Shown here one piece after another: positions 42,610-54,289 of a stretch of DNA of 64,000 nt (positions within the stretch are counted from its first letter, which is position 1; each line of letters begins with the position of its first letter). Source of the DNA: Vombatus ursinus (Eukaryota > Chordata > Mammalia > Diprotodontia > Vombatidae). The notes below the pieces were generated by a model. It did no database searches and was not told the DNA's origin. It saw nothing but the letters and a program-made list of their open reading frames with translations. The DNA is taken from assembly GCF_900497805.2 (NCBI RefSeq), contig NW_020954562.1, positions 22,842,347 through 22,906,346 on the forward strand, given 5' to 3'. The position numbers and the translations under genes were made by a program.

Positions 42610-43730
42610 TAAGCTAACTCTATAAGGTGCCAATCCAGGGCTTACATATGATTTTTGATACTTCAGTGGATCACTTTCATTAATGAAGATATATCACAGT
42701 CTATCAATAGCTCAGTCTGTGAAGTTTTTGCCCATGTTCTCTCATAATTTCATCATAAATAATGTATTCAAGAAACCCCAAGGTTTTCCTTGAGGAATTT
42801 TCTGAAAGTACATGTGAGACATTAGGATTGTCCATTTATTATCCTTATATCTGTGTACTTGACTGGTAAACTTTTCTATCTTTTTTTTTCCATTTTGAAG
42901 GATAGATTTCCTGGATAAAGTCACTTAATGAAACCTATGCAATAAAAATAACTATTTCTAATGTTGGGGTCTACTTACACCTATGATATATCTTTCTATT
43001 GCCCTTTAACTTACCTGTATTTTTTATTTTTCTGAGAGTATGGCATTTCATGATTTATAACAGTATAACATCACATTCAGATCATTGTTTTTAAACTATG
43101 GATTCTTTTAAAAACTTCTTATCATGTGTAATGCTGCCCAACTCCTCAAATTCAGTAGATCCTGCTCTCTTTCTCCTATTCAATGAGACCTAGTTCTTTT
43201 ATTGCAACATATTAGAAAAAGATACTGATGAACTAACAGGATGAAAGAACTTTCCCACCAAGTACATGCATGGAAAAGAATAATTTTTTTCATACATTTT
43301 GTTTTTGGTGTGTGGATTATTAAGCTAATTCATTGTGAACAACTGTGAACATTAGTGGGGAAGTTCCTGGTTATTTTGAGGTTTGATAAAGGCAACATCA
43401 TGGCATATGCCAAATAAATAAATAAAAAGACCTTCTAAAAAACCTTCAAATCTATAGAGAATCCAACTTCCATTTATGCTGTACAAAGGATCTTTTATAA
43501 GATTAGCAAAATTTTTTGGCAAGTATATATCTCACTTATTTTATGCCTAATTTGATATTGATCATGAAAAGATAATTGGACAAAAATATCTTTGTGGTTG
43601 CATTTTTCGCAATTTTAATGTGGGGATGACAGATACTTTATTGGAAGAATATATTTAATTGTGGCTTTTGCTCTTGAATAAATTAAAAAATAAAAATAAA
43701 TTAATGTTAATTGGTCTTATATTCTCTACA
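42610..43730. other. Unassigned sequence
   Basis: About 1.1 kb with no gene or named repeat recognised. Confidence 0.5.
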
Positions 43731-43733
43731 ACA

Positions 43734-43885
43734 GTGGTGTCAAACCCATATGGCCAGTAAACCATATGTAAGGATCTCTGTGGGAGATCACATTAGAAAA
43801 TCACATATTAACATTATTTATGTTCTATTGTATTTTTATTAATTTTGTAAATACTTCACAATTTAATTTTAAGCTGCACAGTCAG
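43734..43885 (+). mobile_element. hAT (Charlie-like) DNA transposon remnant
   Basis: It starts 'cagtggtgtcaaaccc', the typical terminal inverted repeat of a Charlie-like hAT element, followed by 'atatggccagtaaacc' and an AT-rich middle ending near 'ttttaagctgcac'. The matching right terminus is not seen, so the copy looks truncated. Confidence 0.55.
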
Positions 43886-43899
43886 TTGTAACTATGAAG

Positions 43900-44790
43900 A
43901 CATGTTCCTTTGTAAAGAATCATCTGCAAAAGTTTGACTCATATTTTTATCAAGACTCTCATAAAAAAATATTAGAGATAAGAGAGAATACATCTAGGTA
44001 TGAAGATGTTGATTCCTTATTTGCTTCCTTTTTATCCTTAACAGTCATATGCTTTATTTTCCCCATCATTTTAGTATCTGCTTCTGCTCAAGATAATATG
44101 AATATTGACTTCTTGATATTTTCCAAATTGTCTTGCCTGTGATATTGATTTCATAGTAGCAAACTGGTTTAGCGTTAGATGTTCCACTCAACTTTATGCT
44201 GTTAAATGCCAGTTTTACTTCTTCATTTAAAAACCTAAGGACTGGGAGTTATAACTGTCTTATTTTTTCTCAGAATTTTATCATCTATGATCTTTTCTGA
44301 TTATTCATTGTGTTCCCTTCTGTAATTTATGTTGTGATTCAACCCCTCAATACTCTTAACATTTAATTACTTTCAGGATAGAAACATATTTGTATAGACA
44401 TGCGCTTAGCTGGTCCAGCTGTTCTTCTCATCTTTATCTTCCTCGGTGCCATTCTTACTTCCTTATATGACATGTCTGGGACTGGGAGGGTAGAATCCAA
44501 ATGTAGTACTTCCAATGTTTGTGATTGAGAAATCATTATAAAAATGCTAGCAAATCTGTTCATGGGCTGCTCAGTTGAATTTCTTACTCAGCTTTATAAG
44601 AACTTAGTTTCCCTTACATTGCTTTTTACTATATTGTAGGATAATACTATCCTTAACCTCTGTCATTTCCTTCAGGATGTTTTTCTAATGGTCTTGTATA
44701 TTGCCTTTTAAAGCTTTATGTCTCCACCCTGCAAAGAAGAAAAATGCTCAAAGTATAGCTACCTTGGGGTTCATTTAGCTTTCTCAATGT
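43900..44790 (-). mobile_element. Probable RTE-type LINE fragment, antisense
   Basis: A 66-codon minus-strand frame (44363-44563) reads TLPVPDMSYKEVRMAPRKIK followed by MRRTAGPAK. This resembles the conserved reverse-transcriptase N-terminal block of RTE elements (...EVxxALxxMKxxKAAGPD). Flanking minus-strand frames carry possible RTE text but are broken. Another non-LTR clade is possible. Confidence 0.48.
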
Positions 44791-44994
44791 AGTGAAAAAT
44801 TTACATCTGATTCAGTTTCTTTTAGAAATTTAATTAGTGTCATTTTCTTCACTGATATCTATTTCCCATTTATCAACATTAACAGTTACACAAAATCATA
44901 TCTGTTGAGAGGCACTTGCATAACCTGCCTCACCAAGTTGTGGTATTGGTTCTATGAAGACCTTGTCACACAATATAAATATAAGGGCAAATCA

Positions 44995-45562
44995 AGTCAG
45001 CAAGCATTTATTAAGCACTTATTATGTGCCAGACACTATGCTAAGTACTAAGAATACAAAGAAAGTTCTCCCTTTATCTCCCTAAAATAGAAGCCTTTGC
45101 TCTTAAGACACTGCCAGTCTGGTGGAGGAGATAATGTTCAAACAATTATGTATAAAAACTTGACAAAGTGTAAGTATTCTCAAAGAGAAGATACTAAGAT
45201 TGAAGAGACTTGTGAAAGGCTTCTTGGAGAAGGTGAGGCTTTAGATGAGATTCAAGAAGCCAGAGAAGCCAGGATGCAGGGAGGAGAAGGGAAAGAATTC
45301 CAGGCCAGCAGGATAATAAAAGAAAATGACCTAAGTCAGGAGATGGGGGGTATGTATCTGGAATTATAAGGAAACTAGTATCACTAGCTCACAGAGTACA
45401 TGTGTGTGTTTGTGTGTGGGGAGGGTGTAAGGTGTAAGAAGATTGAAAATTCAGGAAAGGGGTAGATTGTGGGGAGCTTTAAAAGAAAATAAAAGTTGAG
45501 AATTCTCAATCCCAGGTTGGGACAGGTTGGACATGAGATAGGGTGATACAGGTTAAGCAAGA
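44995..45562 (-). mobile_element. L2 LINE 3' region, antisense
   Basis: 'aagcatttattaagcactta', 'gtgccagacactatgctaag', 'ttgaagagacttgtgaaagg'-like text and 'gggaaagaattccaggccag' are antisense L2 3' UTR and ORF2-end landmarks. The 90-codon + frame at 45097 is non-coding shadow. Confidence 0.78.
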
Positions 45563-45564
45563 AC

Positions 45565-46295
45565 ATGTAAGTAGGAGTTATTCTGTGACTGCTTTCAGTT
45601 AGTTTAATTAGGGACTGGTTGAATAACTACATCCTTAGGATCTTTAGTAATGAGTTGATGTTCCTTTGGAGAGAAGTCTCTTATAGGATACCCCAAGACA
45701 CCACTTTCCCACAGTCATTATGAAAACAGAGGCTTCTACACAAAGCAGAGTTCTGTTCCATAATTTGCTTTGTTTTTGTAGGTAACCATGATCCAAAGAT
45801 TGATCACATTGTGCACAAACAAGTGTTGTTAAACCCCAGCATACTTCCTTCAATTTGGTCTTGTTGGGACCATATTCAAAGCCTTTCTAGCATAGGAGAA
45901 TCTCTCAGAGTTCAAATTCTCCTGAAATAAACTTTGAATGATCAGAGTCACCTCTTCACCACAATAAAGTATAAGAGTATAGTATTATACCTTGGGAAAA
46001 GTGATGCCATTGGTAGAGAAAAGTTTCTGATTCACAATTTTGAGAATAATTAGAATATATCTCAAGCTCTCTATCTATTTCATAAATTTAATTACAGCAA
46101 ATAATTATATTTATTTAACTAATAATGAGTAATATCTATAGATTCAATATAGATTCAACAACAATTTTATGTGATATTTCAATCTTTTTATTTGCTCAAT
46201 GATGATTCTACTAACAATAAATTAAATTTGGCTTATTTCATCTCAGATGTGTCCTTTGTGTAAATTAGGAAATTTGAAACCATAGAAAAATTGAC
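45565..46295. other. Unassigned sequence
   Basis: No named repeat. A minus-strand frame at 45644-45853 has no recognisable motif. Confidence 0.45.
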
Positions 46296-46299
46296 TTTC

Positions 46300-46492
46300 A
46301 AGAAGGTCCATTTGGAAGAACAATATTTGGAGCCAGAGGGTCTGAGTTCAAATCTTTCCTCTGGCATTTACTGCCTTTGACCTCTGAAAAGTCATTTCAC
46401 CACTCTGGACCTTAGTTTCTCCATCTATAAAATGAAAATTTGGACTCAGTAGCACCTCTTTTTCTAGATATAAATCCTATGATCCTATTCTG
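46300..46492 (+). mobile_element. MIR-class SINE
   Basis: 'ggagccagagggtctgagtt', 'ctctggaccttagtttctcc' and 'atctataaaatgaaaatttg' follow MIR order. Confidence 0.68.
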
Positions 46493-46744
46493 TTTTCTTG
46501 TCTTTGTATGGTACTAAATGACTATGTTTCAGACAGGGAAGTCATCATGTCAGATAAGTACAAAGTCTAGCAGGTTATACTAAGAGGAAAAGGCTTCAAA
46601 TATGGATCTATACTGGACTATATTCTCTGTTCTGTTCTGTCCTGTCTTTTATGATCAAGAGCCAATATCTAATGAAGTACAAAAAATAATAACTCCCTTC
46701 AAAGTTTATGAAATGCTTCCCTCCCTCCACAAGTTAGACAGTGC

Positions 46745-46905
46745 AAGTATTTTTATCTCAATGAAAAAAAATGAACTTAAGGCTTAAGAGAGGTTTGATA
46801 ACTTGCCTAAAGTCACACAACTAGAGAATGTCAGAACCATGATACAGAACAAGTCTCCTGACTTTAAGCACAATACTCTTTCCAATATGCCATACTGTCT
46901 CTTGA
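46745..46905 (-). mobile_element. MIR-class SINE, antisense
   Basis: 'gaggtttgataacttgccta', 'aagtcacacaactagagaat' and 'ctttccaatatgccatactg' are antisense MIR landmarks. Confidence 0.68.
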
Positions 46906-46909
46906 TAAA

Positions 46910-48105
46910 TAAATCATCTAGATATTTACTGCATGTTTACACAATCCTAGACATTTAGGTATTTATAGTGATTCCCCCCCCCCCAGTATTTCTCAAATAT
47001 TTGGAATCAGAAACAGCATAAACAGACTCATCACAATGTTAAGATTCCAATACCAACTTAGAAAAGGCATGCCATAAACATTATCAATTAGTTGGGGATA
47101 ACACACAAGCTATAAATCCAGAGATAAACTTTATATTACACCCTAGGTGCTTACATTTCACTGTAGAAGTTTTCATGACTAGCTGAGACAAGCCCTTTCC
47201 ATACTTGGTTGTACCAAAATGACCTAAACCTGAATATTCTCAAGAACTTTCCCAAGTTGTCAGTGATTCCAGAGAATGGAATGTGAATGGCAGATTCCAT
47301 GTCAATGGTTCAGTATCTAAACATGGCTTCTTCTGTATTTAAAACTCTTTCTGCCTGACAATGAACAAGGCAGATACTCTCCCAGCAACTGTCAGTATAC
47401 TGAACCACTGCCTTACTGAAAAATACTTGGGAAACAGTTGTTAGAAGTTAGAACAACTTTCAGTGAAAGAAACTTATAAGCCTAGAGTTCAGATTAGGTT
47501 TCCCCTGTTCTAAGTATTATTTGCCTAAGACAAATTTCTATTAAAGTAGGGATCTTTCATACCTGTTTTAGAACAAAATTGAATTTTATAATTGTGTTTC
47601 CCCCAAAACTCAACAGAAATCCTACTCTGATGCCCCTTTGGTGTCCTTGAAGAGCTATGCCAGTGAGACACAACTTCCAGCAGATTTTACCAAGGTCTCA
47701 GTGTGCTTTCATGGAAAGATAACATTTCTATCATAAAGGGTCATCCTAATTAAGCTTGGGGATGCTCTTTTACAGAAGGATCTTTATCAAGGGAAGGCAT
47801 ATTTTGACTCTAGCAACTCATGAAGAATGTCCATTAAGACAAGAAACTAATACAATTTATTATAGTACACACACATATGTGAAAATAGGATACTTGGAGT
47901 GTAGGCCAAGCAATTGTTCCCAGTCTTTTACTATCTAGAATTACTCCATTAGAGTTGCTTCAAAGATTTCAAAGAAATCTTATTCTATGTTCTGATTCTT
48001 TTTATTTTCCAATAAATTTCAGAAGACTTTGGCAGATTTGGAGATCTTGGATGAATTAAACAGACAACCAACTTCTTATCCATTGTACTTTAATCCTACC
48101 TCTGA
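46910..48105. other. Unassigned sequence
   Basis: About 1.2 kb with no named gene or repeat. It includes an 11-base C run (46974-46984). The block 47610-47870 has a repeat-like look but I cannot assign it. Confidence 0.45.
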
Positions 48106-48109
48106 AAGG

Positions 48110-48287
48110 GATCATAAGGGTAAAATATCTTCATCTATAGATGAAGAGGGGGGTCTCATTATATAGATGAAGAAACTGAGTCACAAGGAAGTAAAGTGAT
48201 TTGCCCAGGGTCACAGAGCTTTTAAGTATATGAGGCAAGATTCAAACCTATATTTTCCTTAACATTACACTAATTCCATCTAAACCA
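48110..48287 (-). mobile_element. MIR-class SINE, antisense
   Basis: 'atagatgaagaaactgagtc', 'aaagtgatttgcccagggtc' and 'acagagcttttaagtatatg' are antisense MIR landmarks. The ATAGATGAAGA block occurs twice (48137 and 48161), a small internal duplication. Confidence 0.7.
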
Positions 48288-48289
48288 TA

Positions 48290-49335
48290 TATTTTTTGAT
48301 AATAGATATGATTATCTAAATTTGGCATGTAAAACTCAAGAGGACAGAGAGCTTAGACAAATGTACATATATATTAAAAATATAGCAGGTTCTCTGAATC
48401 AGATTCATGCTAGCTAGATTTTGGCAGGGAAATAGAGGAGAAAAGTACCTTTACATCAAAACCATAAGCATATGCCTAAATATATTAACTAACTAGGTAA
48501 GGCATAGAAAGTAGAGTTCAAATTGAAAGCAATAAATAAGTTTAATGTTGACCAGAAGCTTTGCCTAATAATCAGATAATATTATTTGCCAATTTGAGGG
48601 AAATGATTTGTCCTATATGCTTCTGGGTCATGATTCTGGGTTTCAAACAAATAGTCTGTAGAGCTGATGAAAACTCCCATCTCCACTAATTTTAAAAATC
48701 TGTTTGGTTGTTTAAAAAAAAAAGAAAAGAAAAAATTTAAAGTTAAAATCTTGTTGCCCAGTCAAAAGACTCATGAAATGAATTTTGAGATATATTCTAC
48801 GAAGACTTAAGAGGAGATAAGGAATATTAAATTGACCATGTCAGCATCTAAATATTCCATTACAGGTGAATCTGAAGGAGCAAGTCATTGCTCAACTATT
48901 ACATGTTGTCAGCCAAACTTTCCTTCTCATTACTATATGGTTCTCTGTTCACAGAACATTGCATTCATGTGAACACTGAAATCATATGAATTAAAAATAA
49001 TTTATTTCTTTAAAGACTATAAACTTTTAGGGTTAAAATCTGTTGCCAATGAATCATGTTTGAGTTATCCTAGTCATTAGCAGAGCAATGGACATTAATA
49101 AATTTCCCACCTGCAAGAAATGTATACTTTTCTTTTGGTCAAAGAATGAGAAAGCTGTTAACTAGAGATTCTGCCACAAATATGGTCAATTGGGCTTAAA
49201 AGGGGGCAATTATAATACTGGGATTATTGCTTCACTACATCTATATTATTTTTTTCTCCTCCCAGCCATTAGACAAGAGAAGTAGAGAATACTGATAAAT
49301 AATAACAGAAAATCATGTCAGAAGAGAAAAATACC
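48290..49335. other. Unassigned AT-rich sequence
   Basis: About 1 kb with no gene or named repeat. Confidence 0.5.
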
Positions 49336-49699
49336 ACAGAGACTCATAGACATTATCTTAGCTTTGGAAGAGAAGCCCAAGTTAGTCCAGTATAAACTCT
49401 ATCCAAATCATAAATTCCACCTTCAGCATCCCTCCCACTCTCCCCCTCAAAAATGTAGGCAACCATCCTTTGCTTGACTTCTTTAGTGATGATCATTTTC
49501 CTATTCCTTGTCAGGCAGCCTATTCCTGTTTTCAAATGTAAGACCCTTTGGAAGGAAGATGTTCCAAATATTGAGTTGAAATCTGCCTCTTCACTATTTT
49601 CACCTACTGATACTGATTCTGCCCCATAGGCCAAACAGGATGATCCTCATTATTTTTTTGACATGACAACCTTCAAATATTCAATGAATATCATGAGTG

Positions 49700-49846
49700 G
49701 TTGCATTTTTTAAAGAACAAAAAATTGGAATTAGAATCATGGAATCCTGGATTCAAGCCCCACATCTAACATATATTAACTGTGAAATTCCCACTCTGGA
49801 CCACAAAAATCACATTCTCCAGTTGACATCTCTTTTAACGTTAAGC
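49700..49846 (+). mobile_element. MIR-class SINE inside L3/CR1
   Basis: 'attggaattagaatcatgga', 'atcctggattcaagccccac' and 'gtgaaattcccactctggac' are in MIR order. L3/CR1 sequence continues on both sides. Confidence 0.6.
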
Positions 49847-50134
49847 AGCTTCATTTCCTTCAGATCTTAATTTGACATGATTTTGAGGCTCCTCACTGTC
49901 AGGAGAATGACATTTCTCCATTTTTAGATATATTCTGATTCATCAATATCCTTTAGAAATATCTGTGGCTTAAGAATGGACAAAATATTCTGAAAGTAGT
50001 CTAACCAAGATATGGGAAGGGGGGAGTGCTACCATCTTCTTCTCTATGGTCACTTAACATACTTCACTTTTGACATTTATTGAGTTTTCAGTACACCAAA
50101 GCATCCATAAATTTTTCATAAGAATTCCCATTGT

Positions 50135-50397
50135 GAGGCATTTAGGTAGCATAGTGGATGAAACACTGAATTGAAATCAGAAAGACCTAGGTTTGAATCC
50201 TGCTTTGGACACTTAATAGCTATTTGACCCTGAGAAAACTATTTAACCTCTCTCAGTGTCAGTTTCCTCATCAGTAAAATGAGGAGAATATTATCTATAT
50301 TTTATACATTCTCATAGGATTGTTGTGAAAACCAAAACATTTAATGTGTGCAAATTGCATAGCAAAACTTAAAATATTTTGTTTCAGTTATTATTTC
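50135..50397 (+). mobile_element. CORE-SINE inside L3/CR1
   Basis: Head 'gcatttaggtagcatagtgg', 'gacctaggtttgaatcctgc', CORE 'agtttcctcatcagtaaaat' and tail 'ttcagttattatttctgg'. It is inserted in the antisense L3/CR1. Confidence 0.85.
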
Positions 50398-51063
50398 TGG
50401 GTATGTTCTTTTTTTTTATTTTTTGGGGGGGTATGTTCTTGTATCCTGTATTTGTGCTTTTTTAATACAAGTTCAGGTCTTTTCATTTTTCCTTATCAAA
50501 ATGTATTTTATTAAAATTGCCCCACTGTCCTATTCTATTACAATATTTCAGGTTTCTAATTCTATCTTCCAAATATTAGATATCTGTCCCAACTTTTGTC
50601 ATCTAAACTTTTAATAAGCATTACTTCCATGCCTTCATCTCAGTCACTGACAAAATATTGAAAAGAATCGAAAGGCAAAGAAACCTGAGATACAACCTCC
50701 CTTTGCAATAAAATTAGTCAATCTTGTCTTTGAGCCTAGTCATTTAACCTGTTTAAACTAGTCTATGCATACGTATACATGTATATATTTCATCTTGTTC
50801 AAAAGAGTATGAGCAAATTTATAAAATGCTTTCCTGAAATCCAGTTAGGCTGAGTCCACAGAATTTCCCTGACCTATAAGTCTAGTTACCCTGCAAAGTG
50901 AGAAAATGAAATTAGCCTGCTCTTACTTGTTTTTAATGAAACCATGTTTATTCTTAGTGACTGTCTCTTTTCTAAGTGCTTCCAAAACACTCTGTTATTA
51001 ATTTAGTCAAAATTCCAAACTTTCTTCCCCCAAAACAACTCCTGTCCTGAATCAACATTAAGC

Positions 51064-51369
51064 TCAGTAACCTACAGCTTGAAGTATTTTTCTTTCTTTT
51101 TTTGGAAAAACAAGACATTTGCTTTTCTTCAGTCCAGTAGCACATCTCGTTTCCCATAATTGTTTAAGCATCATCAAAACCATTTCTTCAATCACATCCA
51201 CAGCTTTATTCTGTACTCTATTAGATAGTTGATATCTCCTAGGTAACTTAAACTCATTGACACCCTTAGTTATCTTAGATTTCGATTCCCTGTCAACTAT
51301 TTCTTTTGTTCTGTTCTTTTCAGGCTCAAGCTCAATTTCTTTGGAAAGGAAAATAAATGCAAACTGCAA
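51064..51369 (-). pseudogene. L3/CR1 reverse-transcriptase N-terminal remnant
   Basis: A 101-codon open piece translating to FAFIFLSKEIELEPEKN, later DVIEEMVLMMLKQLWETRC and CLVFPKKERKILQA. In CR1-clade proteins the corresponding region runs FASVFT...EPEK through a segment ending in P.FKKG..DP.NYRP before the RT palm. The catalytic FADD-type motif would lie at lower coordinates and I cannot see it intact. Broken on both sides. Confidence 0.72.
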
Positions 51370-51617
51370 AGTGAATAGGTCTCCCTGGACTCAATTTCCA
51401 GTATTATCTCCTCATCAACCCCAAACAAAATTCTAGACTCTTCCTTTTCTTCCAACTTACCTTCTTTTCTCTTTTAAGTAAAACTTATTATACTTTATGT
51501 TAACTGCAAGCCTTAGTTCATAGTAAACTTTAGCTTCCCTCTCATTGTACCCTTTCTTTAGCATTCAAGATTATAGACATTTTCAAATTTTCTTCTTCTC
51601 CATAAATCCTACTGAAG

Positions 51618-51812
51618 GGCATCCAAGGCCATCTCCAGTCATCCTGATGTACATCATACCACTGGACCCAAATGACTCTGGAGTAGAGAAAGTGAGACTG
51701 GTGACTCTCACAGCCCTCCTTCACCTAAATCAAATTCACTTGCATGTCATGACATCACATTCCTGATATTGTGATCCTCTATGAGAATGAAAAACAAACA
51801 ATAAACTCTCTG
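51618..51812 (+). mobile_element. RTE-tailed repeat, copy 1
   Basis: 'gccatctccagtcatcctga', 'ccactggacccaaatgactc', 'ctcacagccctccttcacct' and 'gatcctctatgagaatgaaa' followed by 'acaaacaataaac'. A related copy lies at 52412-52600. The A/C-rich ending suggests an RTE-driven SINE or RTE 3' end. I do not recall a firm family name. Confidence 0.7.
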
Positions 51813-51870
51813 AGTAGTAGTAGGAGCTACCCACTGGGTACCCAACTTGAACTGGCCAAATGGCTGATAC

Positions 51871-51972
51871 AGCACCTTCCTTCCTTCCTTCCTTCCTTCC
51901 TTCCTTCCTTCCTTCCTTCCTTCCTTCCTTCCTTCCTTCCTTCCTTCCTTCCTTTCTTCTTTCTTTCTTTCC
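51871..51972. repeat. (CCTT)n microsatellite
   Basis: About 20 CCTT units from 51875, grading into CTTT units near 51955-51970. The S/F/L/P-rich + frame and K/E/G/R-rich minus frame are repeat translations. Confidence 0.97.
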
Positions 51973-51979
51973 CTTCTCT

Positions 51980-52410
51980 CTGTCTACATAGGACATCATA
52001 CCCTTATCTGCAGGTGCTCTGCCCAAAAGAATGTAAATTTTGATTACTGAGACCTCACAAGATATCTTTGGGTTTACAGGTTATATGTTTTTTTCTTAAG
52101 GAGCATGTCTTAAACCTAATTCAATTTGGCTCTCATTGATTGGCTAACAATAGGTCTTAGGTCCAACCCCGCTTGGTCATTGTTTGGGCCCTGATTGACT
52201 CAGAGAGAATGTAAGTAGAAATTGCTTCTATTTTGGCAAGAAACCCTGGGGGTCTTCAACTCCCAGACTGATTTCTTTTCACTAGTTAAAAGAGGCCATT
52301 CTCTACCTCATTTCTTGCCTAGCCTTAATCACTGAGTAAGCACTGCTTCAGCTAAACTGAGACCTGTTAAAGACCTTAGTTTAAAAAAGGCAAGGTCTCC
52401 TACTATATGC
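51980..52410. other. Unassigned sequence between two related repeats
   Basis: No gene or named repeat seen. It is flanked by the CCTT microsatellite and copy 2 of the RTE-tailed repeat, so it may belong to the same repeat family. Confidence 0.4.
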
Positions 52411-52411
52411 A

Positions 52412-52600
52412 GGACAATATTCAGTCCTTCTGATGTATATCATGCCACTGGACCCACATGGCTTTGGAGGAGAAAGTGAGGTTGGTGACTTTGCACAGCC
52501 CTCCCTCACTTAAATCTAATTTATATGCATGTCATGGCATTACCTCCCTGATGTTACGGTTCTCTTTGAGAACAAAGGACAGACAACAACAACAACTGAA
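52412..52600 (+). mobile_element. RTE-tailed repeat, copy 2
   Basis: 'gtccttctgatgtatatcat', 'gccactggacccacatggct', 'agccctccctcacttaaatc' and 'ggttctctttgagaacaaag' with a CAACAACAAC tail. By eye it is about 80-85% like copy 1. The CAACAA ending is like that of the MAR1/Bov-B-tailed SINEs here. Confidence 0.75.
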
Positions 52601-52601
52601 A

Positions 52602-53478
52602 TAGAGTTTCCAAAATCAGAAATACACATTTTATTTTTTTCTGAAAATAATTGATTACATCAACCTCTCTATCTTCCTAAACTCAACATCAATACATCCT
52701 ATAGTTGTTTTTTTTCCTTAGTTGTTACAACTGAGCCATGATTGTCCTCCCCATCCAAATATAGAGCAAAGTTTTGGGGGAAAGGTACTCAGAGGGTTAA
52801 AAAATTATTTCTATTTCACAGTAGAAACTAAATTGTTACTTAGCCTTTATTTAAAGTCATATAAGGAAATCAATGTATTACATAGAACAGAATTCAAGAT
52901 TACTCCAAATGTGCTTGTATAAACATATCCATAAACACATATACACATACGTTATGTATATCCATTCTAAACAAGCTTAATTATATTTTAAATATATTTT
53001 AAGAGTGACAGATGTAAACAAGGGGATATTGGATGATCATATGAAAACTACATTTTTTTCTTCTATTTTAAGGGGAAGAGTTGTGTTGGATATAGTTCCT
53101 AAACCACAACCAAATGTCTATTGAACAAATCCTAGGAAAATTAAACAACTGAAAAATGAAAACAAAATTATTACCAATAGAATATCACTTATTTTTATAG
53201 TGTACTTATGCTGCTGAGGTACATTTTGGAATTTTAGGCCAAATGGTTTATAAATAGATATCAAAATTGATTTCCTCCATGATGCTTACACTTAAGATCT
53301 ATTAACACTTGTGAAAATGAGCCTAAAGTTGGTCACATGCTTAGCTTAGGCAAAAGAAGAGAAAAGGAAACAGCATAGAATAGGCATCAAATCTTACTCA
53401 AGTTTGAGCAAGTAACAATGTCACAGCATTATAGTGTGTATGTCTGAGGAAAATGGGAATAATTTGCTTGCTGTTTTT
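52602..53478. other. Unassigned AT-rich sequence
   Basis: No gene or named repeat seen. Confidence 0.5.
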
Positions 53479-53479
53479 T

Positions 53480-54030
53480 TTCTTCCTGCAGTATTTCTCC
53501 TCATTCCATTGCAACCTCCACTCAACTGCAAAAGTGATCTTCCTAAAGTGTATGTCTGACCATGGCATTCCCCTTACCACACTCCCATTTGACAAATTCC
53601 AATGGCTCCTTATCACTTCCTGGATCAAATACAAAATCTTCTGCTTTGTATTTAAAGCCTTTCATAACCCATGTCTCCTTTCCCCATACATATTTACAGC
53701 CTTCTTACACATATGTTTCTTCACTTACTCTGTGATTGAATGACACCACCCTCCTTGCTAAACTTTGAGCAAGAAACTCCATCTCTTGATTCCAGTCATT
53801 TTCATTGGGTATCCTCCATGAAATGCTCTCCCTTCTAATTTATAACTCTTGGCTCATTTGGTTTCCTCTAAGACCCCTATAAAATCCCATCTTCTACAGC
53901 AAGACTTTCTTGATCTCCTTTAGTTCTGGTGCCTCTCCTCAGTTCATTTTTTTCCCAAATTTTTCATATACACATGTGTGTGTATGTACCTATACATACA
54001 TATACACACATACAGTTGTTTCCATGTTGT
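53480..54030 (+). mobile_element. L2 LINE, sense, ORF2 end and 3' UTR
   Basis: A sense frame reads AKVIFLKCMSDHGIPLTTLP and FQWLLITSWIKYKIFCFVFK followed by AFHNPCLLSPY. This is the C-terminal part of the L2 ORF2 protein downstream of the reverse-transcriptase core (family AxVIFLKxxSDHVTPLL...LQWLPI). Stops break it at about 53743. The 3' UTR follows with 'atgaaatgctctcccttcta' and 'gcaagactttcttgatctcc' and ends in a TG/CA-rich stretch. Confidence 0.88.
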
Positions 54031-54036
54031 GCACAT

Positions 54037-54284
54037 AGTATGTAGCTAGGTGGTACAGTGGATAGAGCTTTGGGCCTGGAGCCAAGAAGACTAAGTTAAA
54101 ATCTGGTCTCAGATACTTACTAGCTATGTGACCCTGGATAAGTCACTCAACCCTGTTTGTCTTAGTTTCTTCATCTGTAAAATGAACTAGAATAGAAAAT
54201 GGTGAATGACTCTAGTATTTTGCCAAGAAAATTAAAGAGGGTCACAAAGAGTTTAAAACACCCAAACAACAACAATGAAAATAT
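54037..54284 (+). mobile_element. MAR1-type SINE with Bov-B-like tail
   Basis: 'gtagctaggtggtacagtgg', 'atgtgaccctggataagtca', 'tgactctagtattttgccaa' and a tail after 'gggtcacaaagagttt' ending CAACAACAA. It is inserted next to the L2 3' end. Confidence 0.9.
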
Positions 54285-54289
54285 GTTTT

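Larger units (their letters stand above)
49340..51560 (-). mobile_element. Long L3/CR1 LINE, antisense
   Basis: A long antisense L3/CR1 copy, about 2.2 kb with two SINEs inside it. The 3' part (from 49340) has 'catcctttgcttgacttctt' and 'cacctactgatactgattct'. The middle has 'gaaagtagtctaaccaagat' (family 'ctccagatgtggtctgacca'). The right part lies opposite the reverse transcriptase, with 'tttaatgaaaccatgtttat' (family 'atgaagccatgctggct') and 'acaagacatttgcttttctt' (family 'gggacatttgcccttctcc'). Collinear order supports one insertion. Confidence 0.85.

Noticed and set aside
51736-52043. K/E/G/R-rich and S/F/L/P-rich frames
   Set aside because: Translations of the (CCTT)n microsatellite.
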